From contig NZ_JANTYS010000017.1 of NCBI RefSeq assembly GCF_024808255.1, positions 1-64,000 on the forward strand: a stretch of 64,000 nt of DNA. Reading direction: 5' to 3'. Position 1 is the first letter of the stretch. The number at the start of each line of letters is the position of its first letter. The stretch is from Mucilaginibacter dorajii (lineage in GTDB: Bacteria; Bacteroidota; Bacteroidia; Sphingobacteriales; Sphingobacteriaceae). Below, in pieces: positions 1-8,524 of the stretch. The notes under the pieces are model-generated. The model was not told where the DNA came from. It was given only the letters and a program-made list of their open reading frames with translations, and ran no database searches. The position numbers and the translations under genes were made by a program.

Positions 1-57
1 ACAAATTAAACAATAAATAGATATTTGAATTTACAGCAATAAAACATTAGTAATAAA

Positions 58-99
58 AAAGAGGCTGATCATGATTTATGATACAGCCTCTTTCTTTTT
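58..99 (+). terminator. Rho-independent terminator of a gene left of the window
   Basis: The arms AAAGAGGCTG (58-67) and CAGCCTCTTT (84-93) form a perfect 10-bp stem around a 16-nt loop, followed by CTTTTT. No gene precedes it inside the window, so it probably ends a plus-strand gene beyond the left edge. Confidence 0.8.
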
Positions 100-190
100 G
101 AGCACTTATAAACACACTGTTTTTCAAGATAAATAGCAAAAAACATGTAACGCTTTTAAATATCAGGTGTCTTTAATGCAGATAATGACC

Positions 191-1579
191 ATGAAAAATA
201 AAAACTTATATAGTGTACTGCTCCTTATGCTCAATATAGCTGCTTACGGACAAAATCCAGTTCAAAAGCGCCTCGACTCGATTATGCAACTCGCCCATAC
301 GCGCGGCATCTTCAACGGGAATGTGCTTGTTGCGCAAAATGGTCGGATTGTTTACGAACGGTCGTTTGGCTATGCCGATGGCAGCAAAACCAAACTGTTA
401 ACATCCGCTTATAAATTCGATATTGGCTCGGTCAGTAAAGAATTTAATGGTGCAGCCATTCTGTTATTGAAACAGCGTGGGGAGCTTAGCCTTGATGACC
501 CGATCAGCAAGTTTTTGACAGACCTGCCCGAATGGTCAGCTAAAGTCAAAATCCGGCACCTGCTAACTTATACCAGCGGCATCCCAACGTATGATCCGAT
601 ATCTTCAGAAGGCGATAGCGTGATACTGGCGAATCTAAAACAATTGAAATCGCTTAAGTTTGAACCGGGCACAGCATATCTTTATAACCATTACAACGTT
701 TACCTGCAAATGCGGATTGTGGAAAAAGTAAGCGGCCAATCTTACGCAGGCTTTCTCAACAGCAATATATTTAAACCCTGCGGAATGAATGGCGCTGTAG
801 TAGACTTGCCGGTGAGCAGCCCCGATATCGCTAAAGCATTTGACCAGGATTTTCACCCCACGCCTTATTTCCAAACGGTTAGCGGTTGGGTGAGACTGAC
901 GGCAAAAGATCTGTATCTATGGTCTGAGTGCCTGCACCAAAATAAGATACTGAATAAAAGTTCATTTGCCGAACTCGCGGCGGGTTTTCCAAATGGGGAA
1001 AGCAGCATCGGTACAACTGGCTTTTCGGGCGATACCCTCAGCTGGCACCGGCACCAGGGCTCTAACAGTAATTACGAAGCCTTGCTTTACAGTGACTTGA
1101 AGCAGGGGCTTACCGTAGTGATGATGACCAATAACCAGCAGATGAAGGTGGACGGCATAAAAAATGCTTTATTCGCTGCACTGTCCAAAGAGCCTGCAAC
1201 GGTGCCTAAAAAGTCATTTTATCTGGAGATCCGGGAAAAGACGCTGGCTAATGTCGACCAAGGGCTAAAATACTACCAGGAATTAAAAGCTAACCAACAG
1301 GACACTTACGACTTCAGTTTCGAGATCGGCGACCTGATCAGTACAGGCAAATATTTACTGCGCCGCAACAAATTTGATGATGCCATTAAGGTATTTCAAA
1401 CCGCGGTTGCACTGAAGGCAAAACCTGCAGATATTGCCTACAGCTATGAATTGATGGGTGAATGTTATCTCAAAAAAGGGGACAAAACCAATGCGCAAAT
1501 CAATTACCGGCAGGCGCTGACCTTAAATCCGAACAACAAGAATGCCGCAGGAATGTTACAGCAGATCGATAAGTCATAA
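191..1579 (+). CDS. Exported beta-lactamase-family serine hydrolase with C-terminal TPR
   Basis: This is a class C beta-lactamase / penicillin-binding-protein-like serine hydrolase (PF00144 type), a family that includes esterases and D-amino-acid peptidases. The N-terminal signal peptide ends near AYGQ, so it is exported. The SxxK nucleophile motif is SVSK (in DIGSVSKEF). The usual Y-S/A-N motif reads YNH in YLYNHYN, and HQG (HRHQGSN) stands in the KTG position. The last ~100 residues contain TPR-like helices (KFDDAIKVFQTAVAL, TNAQINYRQALTLNP), an arrangement common in Bacteroidota homologues. I chose the ATG at 191, which gives a clean signal peptide, over the GTG at 167. The gene stands alone between two terminators. 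The substrate cannot be told from the sequence. Confidence 0.85.
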   Translation: MKNKNLYSVLLLMLNIAAYGQNPVQKRLDSIMQLAHTRGIFNGNVLVAQNGRIVYERSFGYADGSKTKLLTSAYKFDIGSVSKEFNGAAILLLKQRGELSLDDPISKFLTDLPEWSAKVKIRHLLTYTSGIPTYDPISSEGDSVILANLKQLKSLKFEPGTAYLYNHYNVYLQMRIVEKVSGQSYAGFLNSNIFKPCGMNGAVVDLPVSSPDIAKAFDQDFHPTPYFQTVSGWVRLTAKDLYLWSECLHQNKILNKSSFAELAAGFPNGESSIGTTGFSGDTLSWHRHQGSNSNYEALLYSDLKQGLTVVMMTNNQQMKVDGIKNALFAALSKEPATVPKKSFYLEIREKTLANVDQGLKYYQELKANQQDTYDFSFEIGDLISTGKYLLRRNKFDDAIKVFQTAVALKAKPADIAYSYELMGECYLKKGDKTNAQINYRQALTLNPNNKNAAGMLQQIDKS

Positions 1580-1616
1580 GCTTTAAATTACATCTTTACT
1601 GCTTTATTATACCATC

Positions 1617-1647
1617 AAACGTCATCTTAATCTGACGTGTTTTTTTT
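1617..1647 (+). terminator. Terminator after the serine hydrolase gene
   Basis: ACGTCA (1619-1624) and TGACGT (1633-1638) form a stem with an 8-nt loop, followed by GT and a run of T. It lies 40 bases after the stop codon of the serine hydrolase gene. Confidence 0.7.
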
Positions 1648-1901
1648 GTAGTTGCAGACCTCTCGAATTACACTTAATATACCTTCCAAATGTTCAAATG
1701 GGGCACCTCCTTCTCTGCAAATGTTCGCAAATAGCATGGTACGTTGCGAACGTTTTTTGTTTATTTTAATATCAATCTTCAAAAAAAGATATTCTGTCTT
1801 GACGAATATTTATGGTAATTTTTCTAATCGAATATCCGCGGGTTCGGGCCTTATCTATGATCATCATCTATAGCTATTTCCGGACGGGTCATTCCGTTAA
1901 A
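1648..1901. other. Intergenic stretch with no supported gene
   Basis: About 330 bases separate the terminator at 1617-1647 from the OsmC start at 1981. A possible 73-codon frame at 1652-1873 has no recognisable motif and poor coding character, so I do not call it. The only clear signal in this gap is the CRP-type palindrome at 1902-1917. Confidence 0.5.
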
Positions 1902-1917
1902 TGTGATGTAGGTCACA
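1902..1917. promoter_or_regulatory. CRP/FNR-type operator TGTGA-N6-TCACA
   Basis: The sequence TGTGATGTAGGTCACA matches the canonical CRP half-sites TGTGA and TCACA with the standard 6-bp spacer. It lies 64 bp upstream of the OsmC start codon at 1981, a suitable place for an activator or repressor of that gene. The sequence match is direct. That a CRP/FNR-family protein binds here is inference. Confidence 0.6.
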
Positions 1918-1980
1918 CAGCCTCCTGAATTTTCCTGCCGTACTTTGCTGTATAATTTTTAACAAACAAAAACAAACAAC

Positions 1981-2400
1981 ATGAAACGTACAGCAAATGC
2001 TCATTGGAATGGTAACCTTAAAGAAGGCAAGGGAGAAATATCTTCTCAAAGCACCATCCTTAATCAAACTCCCTATTCGTTCAAAACACGATTCGAATCA
2101 GGGATTGGTACCAATCCCGAAGAATTGATAGCCGCTGCACACGCGGGCTGTTTTACCATGTCGGTAAGTGCAACCCTGGAGCGCGCAGGCTTTTTAGCTA
2201 ACGACTTGAACACCGAAGCCATTCTGGATGTGGATTTGACTGCCCTTAAGATCACCGGCATTCATTTGAGTTTGAAAGCATCGTTGATTAGCGGTGTATC
2301 CGCCGAGGCATTCCAGGAAATTGCAGAAGGCGCTAAAGCGAATTGTATCGTATCCAAAGCACTCAATGTGCCTATTACTTTAAATGTTTCCTATCAATAA
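1981..2400 (+). CDS. OsmC/Ohr-family peroxiredoxin
   Basis: OsmC-family proteins reduce organic hydroperoxides using two conserved cysteines. Here they lie in AHAGCFTMSV and GAKANCIVSKAL, and the conserved GTNPEELIAAAHAGC segment precedes the first one. At 139 residues the length is typical of the short OsmC branch. There is no signal peptide, so it acts in the cytoplasm. The gene is monocistronic behind a CRP-type palindrome. A second, divergent OsmC gene lies at 6352-6741. The physiological substrate is not determined by the sequence. Confidence 0.9.
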   Translation: MKRTANAHWNGNLKEGKGEISSQSTILNQTPYSFKTRFESGIGTNPEELIAAAHAGCFTMSVSATLERAGFLANDLNTEAILDVDLTALKITGIHLSLKASLISGVSAEAFQEIAEGAKANCIVSKALNVPITLNVSYQ

Positions 2401-2495
2401 TGATGGGCGTTAACGCTCGTTGCCATTTTTATTCCCTGTGATTGTATCGCCAGTGATGGATGGCTGTTGCTTAGGAAGCCGGTATGCTCTAAGAA

Positions 2496-2537
2496 ATATC
2501 AGATAGTTGCATAGCTGCAATTGTAACTATCTGATAT
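2496..2537. promoter_or_regulatory. Perfect 13-bp inverted repeat upstream of the AraC gene
   Basis: The arms ATATCAGATAGTT (2496-2508) and AACTATCTGATAT (2525-2537) are perfectly complementary across 16 nt. Nested in the spacing is a second small palindrome, TTGCA-TAGC-TGCAA (2507-2520). No T-run follows on either strand, so an operator 70 bp upstream of the AraC start is more likely than a terminator. It could still act as a transcript-end hairpin for the OsmC gene. Confidence 0.5.
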
Positions 2538-2606
2538 GTTGTGGCAGAAACAGAAATAGAACAGCGTATCAGGATAAAGCGTTACAAAAAACAATAATGT
2601 TCAGGT

Positions 2607-3512
2607 ATGAAAACAGAACCGGCCATAATGCTAAGAAATCCTGCTGACGGAGAATTGGGTTTCAGGATAATACACTTTGACGATGATAAACATTTTAACG
2701 AGGTGCAAAGGGTCCCCTGTTTTTCAATTATCCTGATATCAGAAGGAGACGGTGTATTAAAAGCAGACTTCACTGATTATCAAATTTCTAAAGGGGCAAT
2801 ATTGTTCTTTTCACCATATCAGCCATTTATGATAGATGGCGCAATGCTAAAAGGAATAATAATTAATTTCCACCCTGATTTCTTCTGTATTTTCAGGCAT
2901 CAAAATGAGGTTGCGTGCGACGGTATACTTTTTAACAACCCCAATAATCCACCCTTTTTTAATATACCTGAAAATGAAAGCCATTCAATTTACAGCATCA
3001 TAGAACACATAACAGCCGAAATGTCATTTGCGGGCCTTGCTCAGCATGATCTTTTGATCGCATATCTTAAAATATTATTGATCAGGGCTATTAGAATAAA
3101 GCTTCTAAAAAGTACAACATCTTTACCGCTTGATCAGTGTCCAACCGAAGCGGCACTTTTGCGCCAGCTTAACAGAATGATAGAGTTACATTTCAAGACC
3201 AAACATAGTGTAAGCGAATATGCAGAACTATTGAATATTCCAATAAAAACACTTGGCAGACTTGTCAAAAATCACTTCCAAAGAACCCTCACCGAAATAA
3301 TAGCCGAAAGGATTATTATGGAAGCCAAAAGGGAGCTTAACTTCACGTCTAAGACTTTAAAAGAAATTGCTTATGACCTGGGTTTTAATGATGAATATCA
3401 CTTTAGCCGGTACTTTAAAAATAAGATAAAGATTTCTCCCCAATCATTTAGGAATTCGTTAAGGAATATGTACGATTCTTCGCCAATGCCAGTCACATTG
3501 CCAAAAACCTGA
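2607..3512 (+). CDS. AraC-family transcriptional regulator
   Basis: The protein has 301 residues. The N-terminal ~160 residues look like a cupin-type effector domain (GDGVLKADFTDYQISKGAILFFSP in two pieces). The last ~100 residues form a double helix-turn-helix of the AraC/XylS family: VSEYAELLNIPIKTLGRLVK, then LKEIAYDLGFNDEYHFSRYF, then the family signature KISPQSFR. The gene lies between an OsmC gene and an alpha/beta hydrolase-MsrA-hydrolase cluster on the same strand, so those genes are its likely targets. The effector is unknown. The palindrome at 2496-2537 is a candidate autoregulatory site. Confidence 0.88.
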   Translation: MKTEPAIMLRNPADGELGFRIIHFDDDKHFNEVQRVPCFSIILISEGDGVLKADFTDYQISKGAILFFSPYQPFMIDGAMLKGIIINFHPDFFCIFRHQNEVACDGILFNNPNNPPFFNIPENESHSIYSIIEHITAEMSFAGLAQHDLLIAYLKILLIRAIRIKLLKSTTSLPLDQCPTEAALLRQLNRMIELHFKTKHSVSEYAELLNIPIKTLGRLVKNHFQRTLTEIIAERIIMEAKRELNFTSKTLKEIAYDLGFNDEYHFSRYFKNKIKISPQSFRNSLRNMYDSSPMPVTLPKT

Positions 3513-3678
3513 ATAGCAGATATTCCTTGTTTTTTAGAATTTTCATCGGCTGGCTCCTAATTATTTAAGCCGCTATCCCCAGGGAAAATCATCCATCATT
3601 TTGGGAAGTTTAGCCATTATAATGGCCGTTTTTTAAGGATAATTTCGTCTATTATTAATTCATAGTAAAATATAAAAA

Positions 3679-4467
3679 ATGAAAATCGTATCTATTAAAA
3701 ACAGCTCGTTAAATAAATATTTAATTGCAGCATTCGTTATTTTTAGCGGCCTGCTTATACGGGTTAACCCGGTAGCAGCGCAAAGCCATCCGATAAAAAA
3801 CATCGTGATTGTACACGGCGCATTTGGAGATGGCTCTGGCTGGAGGGCCGTTTACAATATACTCACAAAGAAGGGCTATCATGTTACCATTGTTCAAAAT
3901 CCACTGACATCATTAAACGATGATGTTGAAGCAACCAACCGTATACTTGCCCAGCAAGATGGACCGGTAGTACTCGTAGGCCATTCATGGGCCGGTGTAG
4001 TAATTACCCAGGCAGGTGTTGATACCAAAGTTGCGGCGCTGGTTTACGTAGCCGCCTTTGAGCCCGATAAAGGTGAAACTGCAAATCAATGGTCGGTTAC
4101 CCAGCCAAAGGCACCTTCAATGCGGGTTACAGCTGATCCGAAAGGAGTTGTATTTTTTGACAGGACAACATTCCATGAGGGTTATTGCGCCGATCTTCCT
4201 AAGGCTTTGGCCGATTTCATGAACGCTTCGCAACAACCCATTGTGGGAGCATGTTTTGGCACTCCTGTTACCGAAGCAGCATGGAAAGATAAACCAAGCT
4301 TCGGCATAGTAGCTACCGAAGACCATGCTATCAACCCTACGATAGAGCGCAATATGTACAAACGTGCACATACTAAAATCACTGAGATCAAAGGCAGCCA
4401 TGCGGTGTTCATCTCGCAACCAGAGGCAGTAGCCCAGGTGATTATCAACGCGGCTCAAAAGAAGTAA
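3679..4467 (+). CDS. Exported alpha/beta hydrolase (serine nucleophile)
   Basis: This 262-residue alpha/beta-fold hydrolase has a signal peptide (cleavage near VAAQS). The oxyanion region HGAFGDGSGW is followed by the nucleophile elbow GHSWAG. The likely acid is in ATEDHAI and the histidine in KGSHAVF, so the Ser-Asp-His triad appears intact. It resembles short AB_hydrolase_6 esterases that Bacteroidota often keep as secreted enzymes. It is followed 71 bp downstream by msrA on the same strand, with a third gene after that. A small palindrome with a following T-run (3613-3634) sits between it and the upstream AraC gene. The substrate is unknown. Confidence 0.85.
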   Translation: MKIVSIKNSSLNKYLIAAFVIFSGLLIRVNPVAAQSHPIKNIVIVHGAFGDGSGWRAVYNILTKKGYHVTIVQNPLTSLNDDVEATNRILAQQDGPVVLVGHSWAGVVITQAGVDTKVAALVYVAAFEPDKGETANQWSVTQPKAPSMRVTADPKGVVFFDRTTFHEGYCADLPKALADFMNASQQPIVGACFGTPVTEAAWKDKPSFGIVATEDHAINPTIERNMYKRAHTKITEIKGSHAVFISQPEAVAQVIINAAQKK

Positions 4468-4538
4468 AAGATTGATGCCTTTTAATCAAAAGCCCGGGCT
4501 CCATTAAAAAAGGCCCCGGGTATTACACATCGTATGAT

Positions 4539-5195
4539 ATGAAACGATTTTTTTTAAATGTTGCCGGAATATTATTATTTGCCGGTGCTGCCAATGGGCA
4601 AACAGTGGGTGGCGCTAATGATTTTACCCCATTACCAAAACCTAAGGCAGAGGAAGCAGTGGCTACTTTTGGTGGTGGCTGTTTTTGGAGCATGAGCGAG
4701 GCTATGTATGAATTAAAGGGTGTAAACAGGGTAATATCAGGCTATGCAGGCGGAACGACTAAAAATCCAACTTATGACCAGGTGGCAACACAAACTACCG
4801 GGCACGCTGAATGTTCGCAAATTTATTATGATCCAAAGGTAATCAGTTTTACTACTTTGGCCAACGCCTTCTTTTTTGCCCATGACCCCACAGAGCTTAA
4901 CCGGCAGGGACCTGACGAAGGTACCGACTATCGCTCCGTTGCCTTTTACCGAACGCCGGCAGAGAAAAATATTTTATTGGGGTTGAAAAAAAAGATCAAC
5001 CAAACAAAGCATTATCCCAAAGCAATAGTTACCCAGGTTGTCCCATTTACTACATTTTATGCCGCCGAAAATTATCATCAGGATTATTACAGGCTCAATG
5101 GCGATAAACGATACATCGTACAGGTTTCAAAACCCAAAGTAATGAAATTCAGAAAGGTGATGAATGCCGAACTAAAACCGGAGTTTCAAAAATAA
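4539..5195 (+). CDS. msrA: Exported peptide-methionine (S)-S-oxide reductase
   Basis: MsrA reduces methionine-S-sulfoxide in proteins. The active-site signature GGGCFWSMSE has its catalytic Cys in GCFW, and GYAGG, HAECSQIYYDP and NYHQDYY are family-typical. A signal peptide (MKRFFLNVAGILLFAGAANG) indicates periplasmic repair rather than the cytoplasmic role of most MsrA proteins. At 218 residues it has the normal MsrA length plus the leader. It sits between two secreted alpha/beta hydrolases and starts 71 and 36 bp from its neighbours, so the three genes may be co-transcribed. No MsrB domain is fused. Confidence 0.93.
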   Translation: MKRFFLNVAGILLFAGAANGQTVGGANDFTPLPKPKAEEAVATFGGGCFWSMSEAMYELKGVNRVISGYAGGTTKNPTYDQVATQTTGHAECSQIYYDPKVISFTTLANAFFFAHDPTELNRQGPDEGTDYRSVAFYRTPAEKNILLGLKKKINQTKHYPKAIVTQVVPFTTFYAAENYHQDYYRLNGDKRYIVQVSKPKVMKFRKVMNAELKPEFQK

Positions 5196-5231
5196 TAGCA
5201 AAAATCCCTCTCTTAAAATGACAATATAATA

Positions 5232-6194
5232 ATGAAAACAACAAATAGATTACTCAAAATTGCGGTAATGCTCATTGCATTTACTTTTAACTCTTACACC
5301 TCATTTTCAAGAAATGTTATTGACCAGGCTACAATAACTAACGTTACAAAACCAGCATTGCCGCCCAAAGGCTTTTCCAATCAATACGCCGTGGTAAACG
5401 GCGTCAAAATACATTACGTGATTGGTGGCCATGGAACCCCACTTATGCTGGTACATGGGTTCCCCCAAAATTGGTATATGTGGAACAGGCTACTTCCGGA
5501 ACTGTCAAAGCATTTTACCATAATTGCTCCGGATTTGCGCGGCGTTGGTGAGTCTGGCAAACCACAGGGTGGTTATGACAAAAAAAATATGGCTATCGAC
5601 TTGCACGAACTTGTAAAAAAGCTTGGGTATAAGAAGATTGACATAGCCGGACATGATATCGGTATGATGGTTGCTTATGCATACGCGGCGCAATTTCCTG
5701 AGGAGGTTAATAAACTCGCTTTATTAGATGCATTGATAGCCGGTGTTGAACCGGTTTGGAGCCAGGTTAAAGCCCAGGCATGGTGGTTCGGATTTTTTAG
5801 TCAGCCACATTCAGGAGAAGTTGCAGACGGAAGAATGAATTTAATTTTGGATGACTTTTTTCCGGCAGTAAGTTTTGTGAAGAATTCATTTACGCGCCAG
5901 GAAAAAGCTGAATTTACACGGGCGTATTCGGTAAAAGGCGCGGCGACAACTTCGTTTCTTTGGTTTGCATTTGAGCAAGACATTAAAGACAATCAGGAAT
6001 TTAGTAAAAATAAGTTGGCGATGCCTGTATTGGCAATGGGATCAGACCATTTTGCGCCATTTTTGGGGGCACATGTCCGTTTGGTTGCTTCCAATGTAAA
6101 AGACTGTATAATTACAGGTTCGGGACATTGGATTGTCCAGGAACAACCTGGCCAGGTACAAAAGGGCCTGTTGGATTTTTTCATGGAAAAGTAA
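5232..6194 (+). CDS. Exported epoxide-hydrolase-like alpha/beta hydrolase (aspartate nucleophile)
   Basis: The 320-residue protein has a signal peptide and the epoxide hydrolase/haloalkane dehalogenase layout: the oxyanion motif HGFPQNWYMW, PDLRGVGES, and a nucleophile elbow GHDIGM in which Asp replaces Ser. The catalytic His is in GSGHWIVQEQP, a common ending in epoxide hydrolases. The Asp elbow distinguishes it from the serine hydrolase at 3679. The enzyme probably opens epoxides or dehalogenates small organic molecules in the periplasm. It is the last gene of the plus-strand cluster and converges with the OsmC operon. Confidence 0.85.
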   Translation: MKTTNRLLKIAVMLIAFTFNSYTSFSRNVIDQATITNVTKPALPPKGFSNQYAVVNGVKIHYVIGGHGTPLMLVHGFPQNWYMWNRLLPELSKHFTIIAPDLRGVGESGKPQGGYDKKNMAIDLHELVKKLGYKKIDIAGHDIGMMVAYAYAAQFPEEVNKLALLDALIAGVEPVWSQVKAQAWWFGFFSQPHSGEVADGRMNLILDDFFPAVSFVKNSFTRQEKAEFTRAYSVKGAATTSFLWFAFEQDIKDNQEFSKNKLAMPVLAMGSDHFAPFLGAHVRLVASNVKDCIITGSGHWIVQEQPGQVQKGLLDFFMEK

Positions 6195-6351
6195 GTCCAG
6201 TTAATAATAGTATACCGACAAAGGATTGAAGTTTATATTTCTAAATCCTGTTGAGCTTTTTCAATGCAGCTATCAAATCGGTTAGCGAATTAATTTTCGC
6301 TTTTATAATTCCTGTTGATTTGGGGCATTTGAATTGGCGGTGGTTTTTAAA

Positions 6352-6741
6352 TTACACCAACACCGTTTCAATAGCAATAGAATGGGTTAGTATTTTATGA
6401 ACAGGGCAAGCATTAGCAACTGCCAATAGCCTGGCACGCTGTACTTCGTCAAGCTTGCCTGTAAGCTGCAGCTTCCTGACAAATTTAGTTTGCCCTGTTT
6501 CTTCAATAAGTTCGATAGCTGCATCTACGCTTTCAAGGTCCCAGCCTTTATGGTCGGCATACATCCGCAGCGTAGCACAGGTGCATGCGCCCAAAGCTGA
6601 TACCAACAATTCTTTAGGCGAAAACCCTTTATCCTGCCCACCTTTTTCAATGGGTTCATCAGCGATGACCAGGTTGCCCGTTGGCGATTTAATTTCGATC
6701 CGGTATTGCTCATTGCCAATACTTGCTTTAATTGCTGCCAT
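6352..6741 (-). CDS. OsmC-family protein (second copy)
   Basis: The conserved cysteines are in SALGACTCATLRMYA and ANACPVHKILTHSI, and FSPKELLVSALGAC is the family signature. This is the YhfA-like OsmC branch (NACPVHK), different from the copy at 1981. I start at the ATG at 6741 (MAAIKASIG, 129 residues) because the longer frame would overlap the pirin gene and adds a non-homologous tail. Its start lies 4 bp from the pirin stop, so it is the third gene of the operon urea transporter-pirin-osmC. It is cytoplasmic, with thiol-peroxide detoxification expected. Confidence 0.9.
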   Translation of the reverse strand: MAAIKASIGNEQYRIEIKSPTGNLVIADEPIEKGGQDKGFSPKELLVSALGACTCATLRMYADHKGWDLESVDAAIELIEETGQTKFVRKLQLTGKLDEVQRARLLAVANACPVHKILTHSIAIETVLV

Positions 6742-6745
6742 GTTG

Positions 6746-7630
6746 TTATTTTTTATTGAATGATGGATAAGGAACAAACTCTGTTTCATCCCCCTTTATT
6801 TTATCAAATGTTTGGGCTATCCATTTTTGCTTAGCTGCATTGATCAGCTCCTTATCTGTAGCAACAAAATTCCAGTCTATAAATCGTTCTTCGGCAAAAG
6901 GCTCTCCGCCAAAAATGTAGATTGTGCTGTTTGCTTCAATGGTGAATTTACACAAGGCGCTTTCTTTGGCTACCAATAATTGTTTAGGATGATAAATATT
7001 GCCTTCGCTTTCGATATTGCCTTCAAGTATATACAAGCCTGCTTCGCCATAAAGTTCATGACCAATATTAACTACCTGCCTGCTGGTGCTCTTTATTTCT
7101 ATCATAAAAAGTTTGCTGTAAACCGGTACGGCAGATTTGTGGCCAAAGGCTTCGCCTGCCACTAATTTAAATTGCAGGTCGCCGTCTGTCCATGTTGGTA
7201 ATTGCGCTCCGTCAATATGAAAAAACTCAGGCTCCATTTGTTCCAACTCTTTTGGTAAGGCTACCCATATCTGCAAACCATGCATTATTTGATCAATATG
7301 ATGTATATATTCTGGTATACGTTCCGAGTGGACTATTCCTTTCCCGGCTGTCATCCAGTTTACAGCGCCCGGTTTTATTTCAACAACGTTACCCAAAGTA
7401 TCGCGGTGCATAATGCTCCCTTCAAATAAAAAGGTAAGCGTAGAAAGGCCGATGTGCGGATGTGGCAATACATCAAAACTTTGGCGCTCATTCAATTTTA
7501 CCGGCCCCATGTGATCAATAAAGATAAAAGGGCCAACCATTCTTTTTTCCCTGAATGGCAGCAGGCGGCCAACCATAAAGTTGCCAATGCTGGCAGCTCT
7601 TTCCTCAATAATAAGATTGATATTTGACAT
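6746..7630 (-). CDS. Pirin-family cupin protein
   Basis: The 294-residue protein has the two-cupin pirin fold. The metal site is visible in HPHIGLSTLTFLFEG and in HSERIPE, preceded by AVNWMTAGKGIVHSE. A pirin C-terminal cupin with LVAKES and FGGEPFAEERFIDWNFV follows. Pirins are iron-binding redox proteins, and some have quercetinase activity. The partner and reaction here are unknown. It lies 12 bp downstream of the urea transporter and 4 bp upstream of osmC, which supports an operon. Pirin and OsmC genes are often found together in Bacteroidota stress loci. Confidence 0.92.
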   Translation of the reverse strand: MSNINLIIEERAASIGNFMVGRLLPFREKRMVGPFIFIDHMGPVKLNERQSFDVLPHPHIGLSTLTFLFEGSIMHRDTLGNVVEIKPGAVNWMTAGKGIVHSERIPEYIHHIDQIMHGLQIWVALPKELEQMEPEFFHIDGAQLPTWTDGDLQFKLVAGEAFGHKSAVPVYSKLFMIEIKSTSRQVVNIGHELYGEAGLYILEGNIESEGNIYHPKQLLVAKESALCKFTIEANSTIYIFGGEPFAEERFIDWNFVATDKELINAAKQKWIAQTFDKIKGDETEFVPYPSFNKK

Positions 7631-7642
7631 AACAGTATTATT

Positions 7643-8524
7643 TTATTGCTTCAATTTTAAGTGCCCCGTTTGTTTTACCATTTTTATGACTATAGTGAGC
7701 CAGGTGGCCAATACAAAGGGAAACGTTAAAGCGGGCAGGTTCATATGCCGCATTTGAACCATTATAAGAACGGACAATATCACAGATATTAACGCCATTA
7801 TAATATCCGCCGCCTTGTTTCCTGCAAAGGTAATGGCACATAACACGGCGTTATAACTCAGTAATCCCAGGTAAATATCATTTGCCGGTTCTTTTAGCTG
7901 GCAGGCTATAATACTGCTTACAGCAATGCTAACGATAGCATAAATTGCAGCAATTGGGCGATTAATAAAAATACCTATCATAAAAAGTATGCCCGCCCAG
8001 ATATTGCTTTGAAAAATTACCTGTCCAAAACCGTGTGAGAATAATACAGGATAATCATTTGAGGTAATACCGGCCAAAGCAGGCCGGGGCTGCACTAAAG
8101 CTGGGCAATAGCGAAAAACAAATAAAAATAACCAGGTGACCAGGATAAACGGAAATGTAAAAGCAGGGATTCCTTTTGCAATAAACAAGTGTTGTATAAT
8201 GGTTGCCAGGGCCGAGCCGGCAACAATAGCAATCCAGATAATAATAGTTGATTGAAAGAAACAAATTAAAGCAATGCCAACCAGTGCTGCACTGAATCCA
8301 TAAAGCCCGCTGCTGATTTCACCGTCGTCATATTTTAACAGCATTGCAGTAAATGTTCCTGTCATTACAGCTATCACGGCTGCAAGCCCCATTATTAACG
8401 AACCACAGCATATACCTGCCAAAAAAAACATCCCTGTCCAGGGGTTATTTTGCAGCATAATTTGCCCAATTCCTTTCAGAAAAGAGGTTAGGTGTGTTAA
8501 AAAGTTTTGCTTTTGATTTGCCAT
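7643..8524 (-). CDS. Urea transporter (UT/SLC14 family)
   Basis: About ten hydrophobic segments lie in two homologous halves. The first half carries QNNPWTGMFFLAGI and SGLYGFSAALVGIAL, and the second carries FQSNIWAGILFMIGI and LGLLSYNAVLCAITFAG. These are the duplicated urea-binding signatures of the UT family, which forms a channel-like facilitated path for urea across the inner membrane. The length of 293 residues is close to that of bacterial homologues. It heads the operon with pirin and OsmC. No urease genes are visible in the window. The functional link to pirin and OsmC is unclear. Confidence 0.88.
   Translation of the reverse strand: MANQKQNFLTHLTSFLKGIGQIMLQNNPWTGMFFLAGICCGSLIMGLAAVIAVMTGTFTAMLLKYDDGEISSGLYGFSAALVGIALICFFQSTIIIWIAIVAGSALATIIQHLFIAKGIPAFTFPFILVTWLFLFVFRYCPALVQPRPALAGITSNDYPVLFSHGFGQVIFQSNIWAGILFMIGIFINRPIAAIYAIVSIAVSSIIACQLKEPANDIYLGLLSYNAVLCAITFAGNKAADIIMALISVILSVLIMVQMRHMNLPALTFPFVLATWLTIVIKMVKQTGHLKLKQ

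Noticed and set aside
1652..1873. A 73-codon frame after the serine hydrolase gene
   Set aside because: Low-complexity start from a non-ATG codon, no motif, and it runs through a region with terminator and operator signals.
2401..2420. GCGTTAACGC palindrome after osmC as a terminator
   Set aside because: Stem of 5 bp without a loop of suitable size and a weak T-run several bases away.
3613..3634. GCCATTATAATGGC palindrome followed by CGTTTTTT as a terminator of the AraC gene
   Set aside because: The stem is only 5 bp with a TATA loop and it is 100 bp from the stop; it could equally be a promoter-area palindrome of the next gene.
4493..4520. CCCGGG ... CCCGGG hairpin between the alpha/beta hydrolase and msrA
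   Set aside because: Only 6 bp of stem and no T-run. It may be a chance GC palindrome, so it is not called a terminator.
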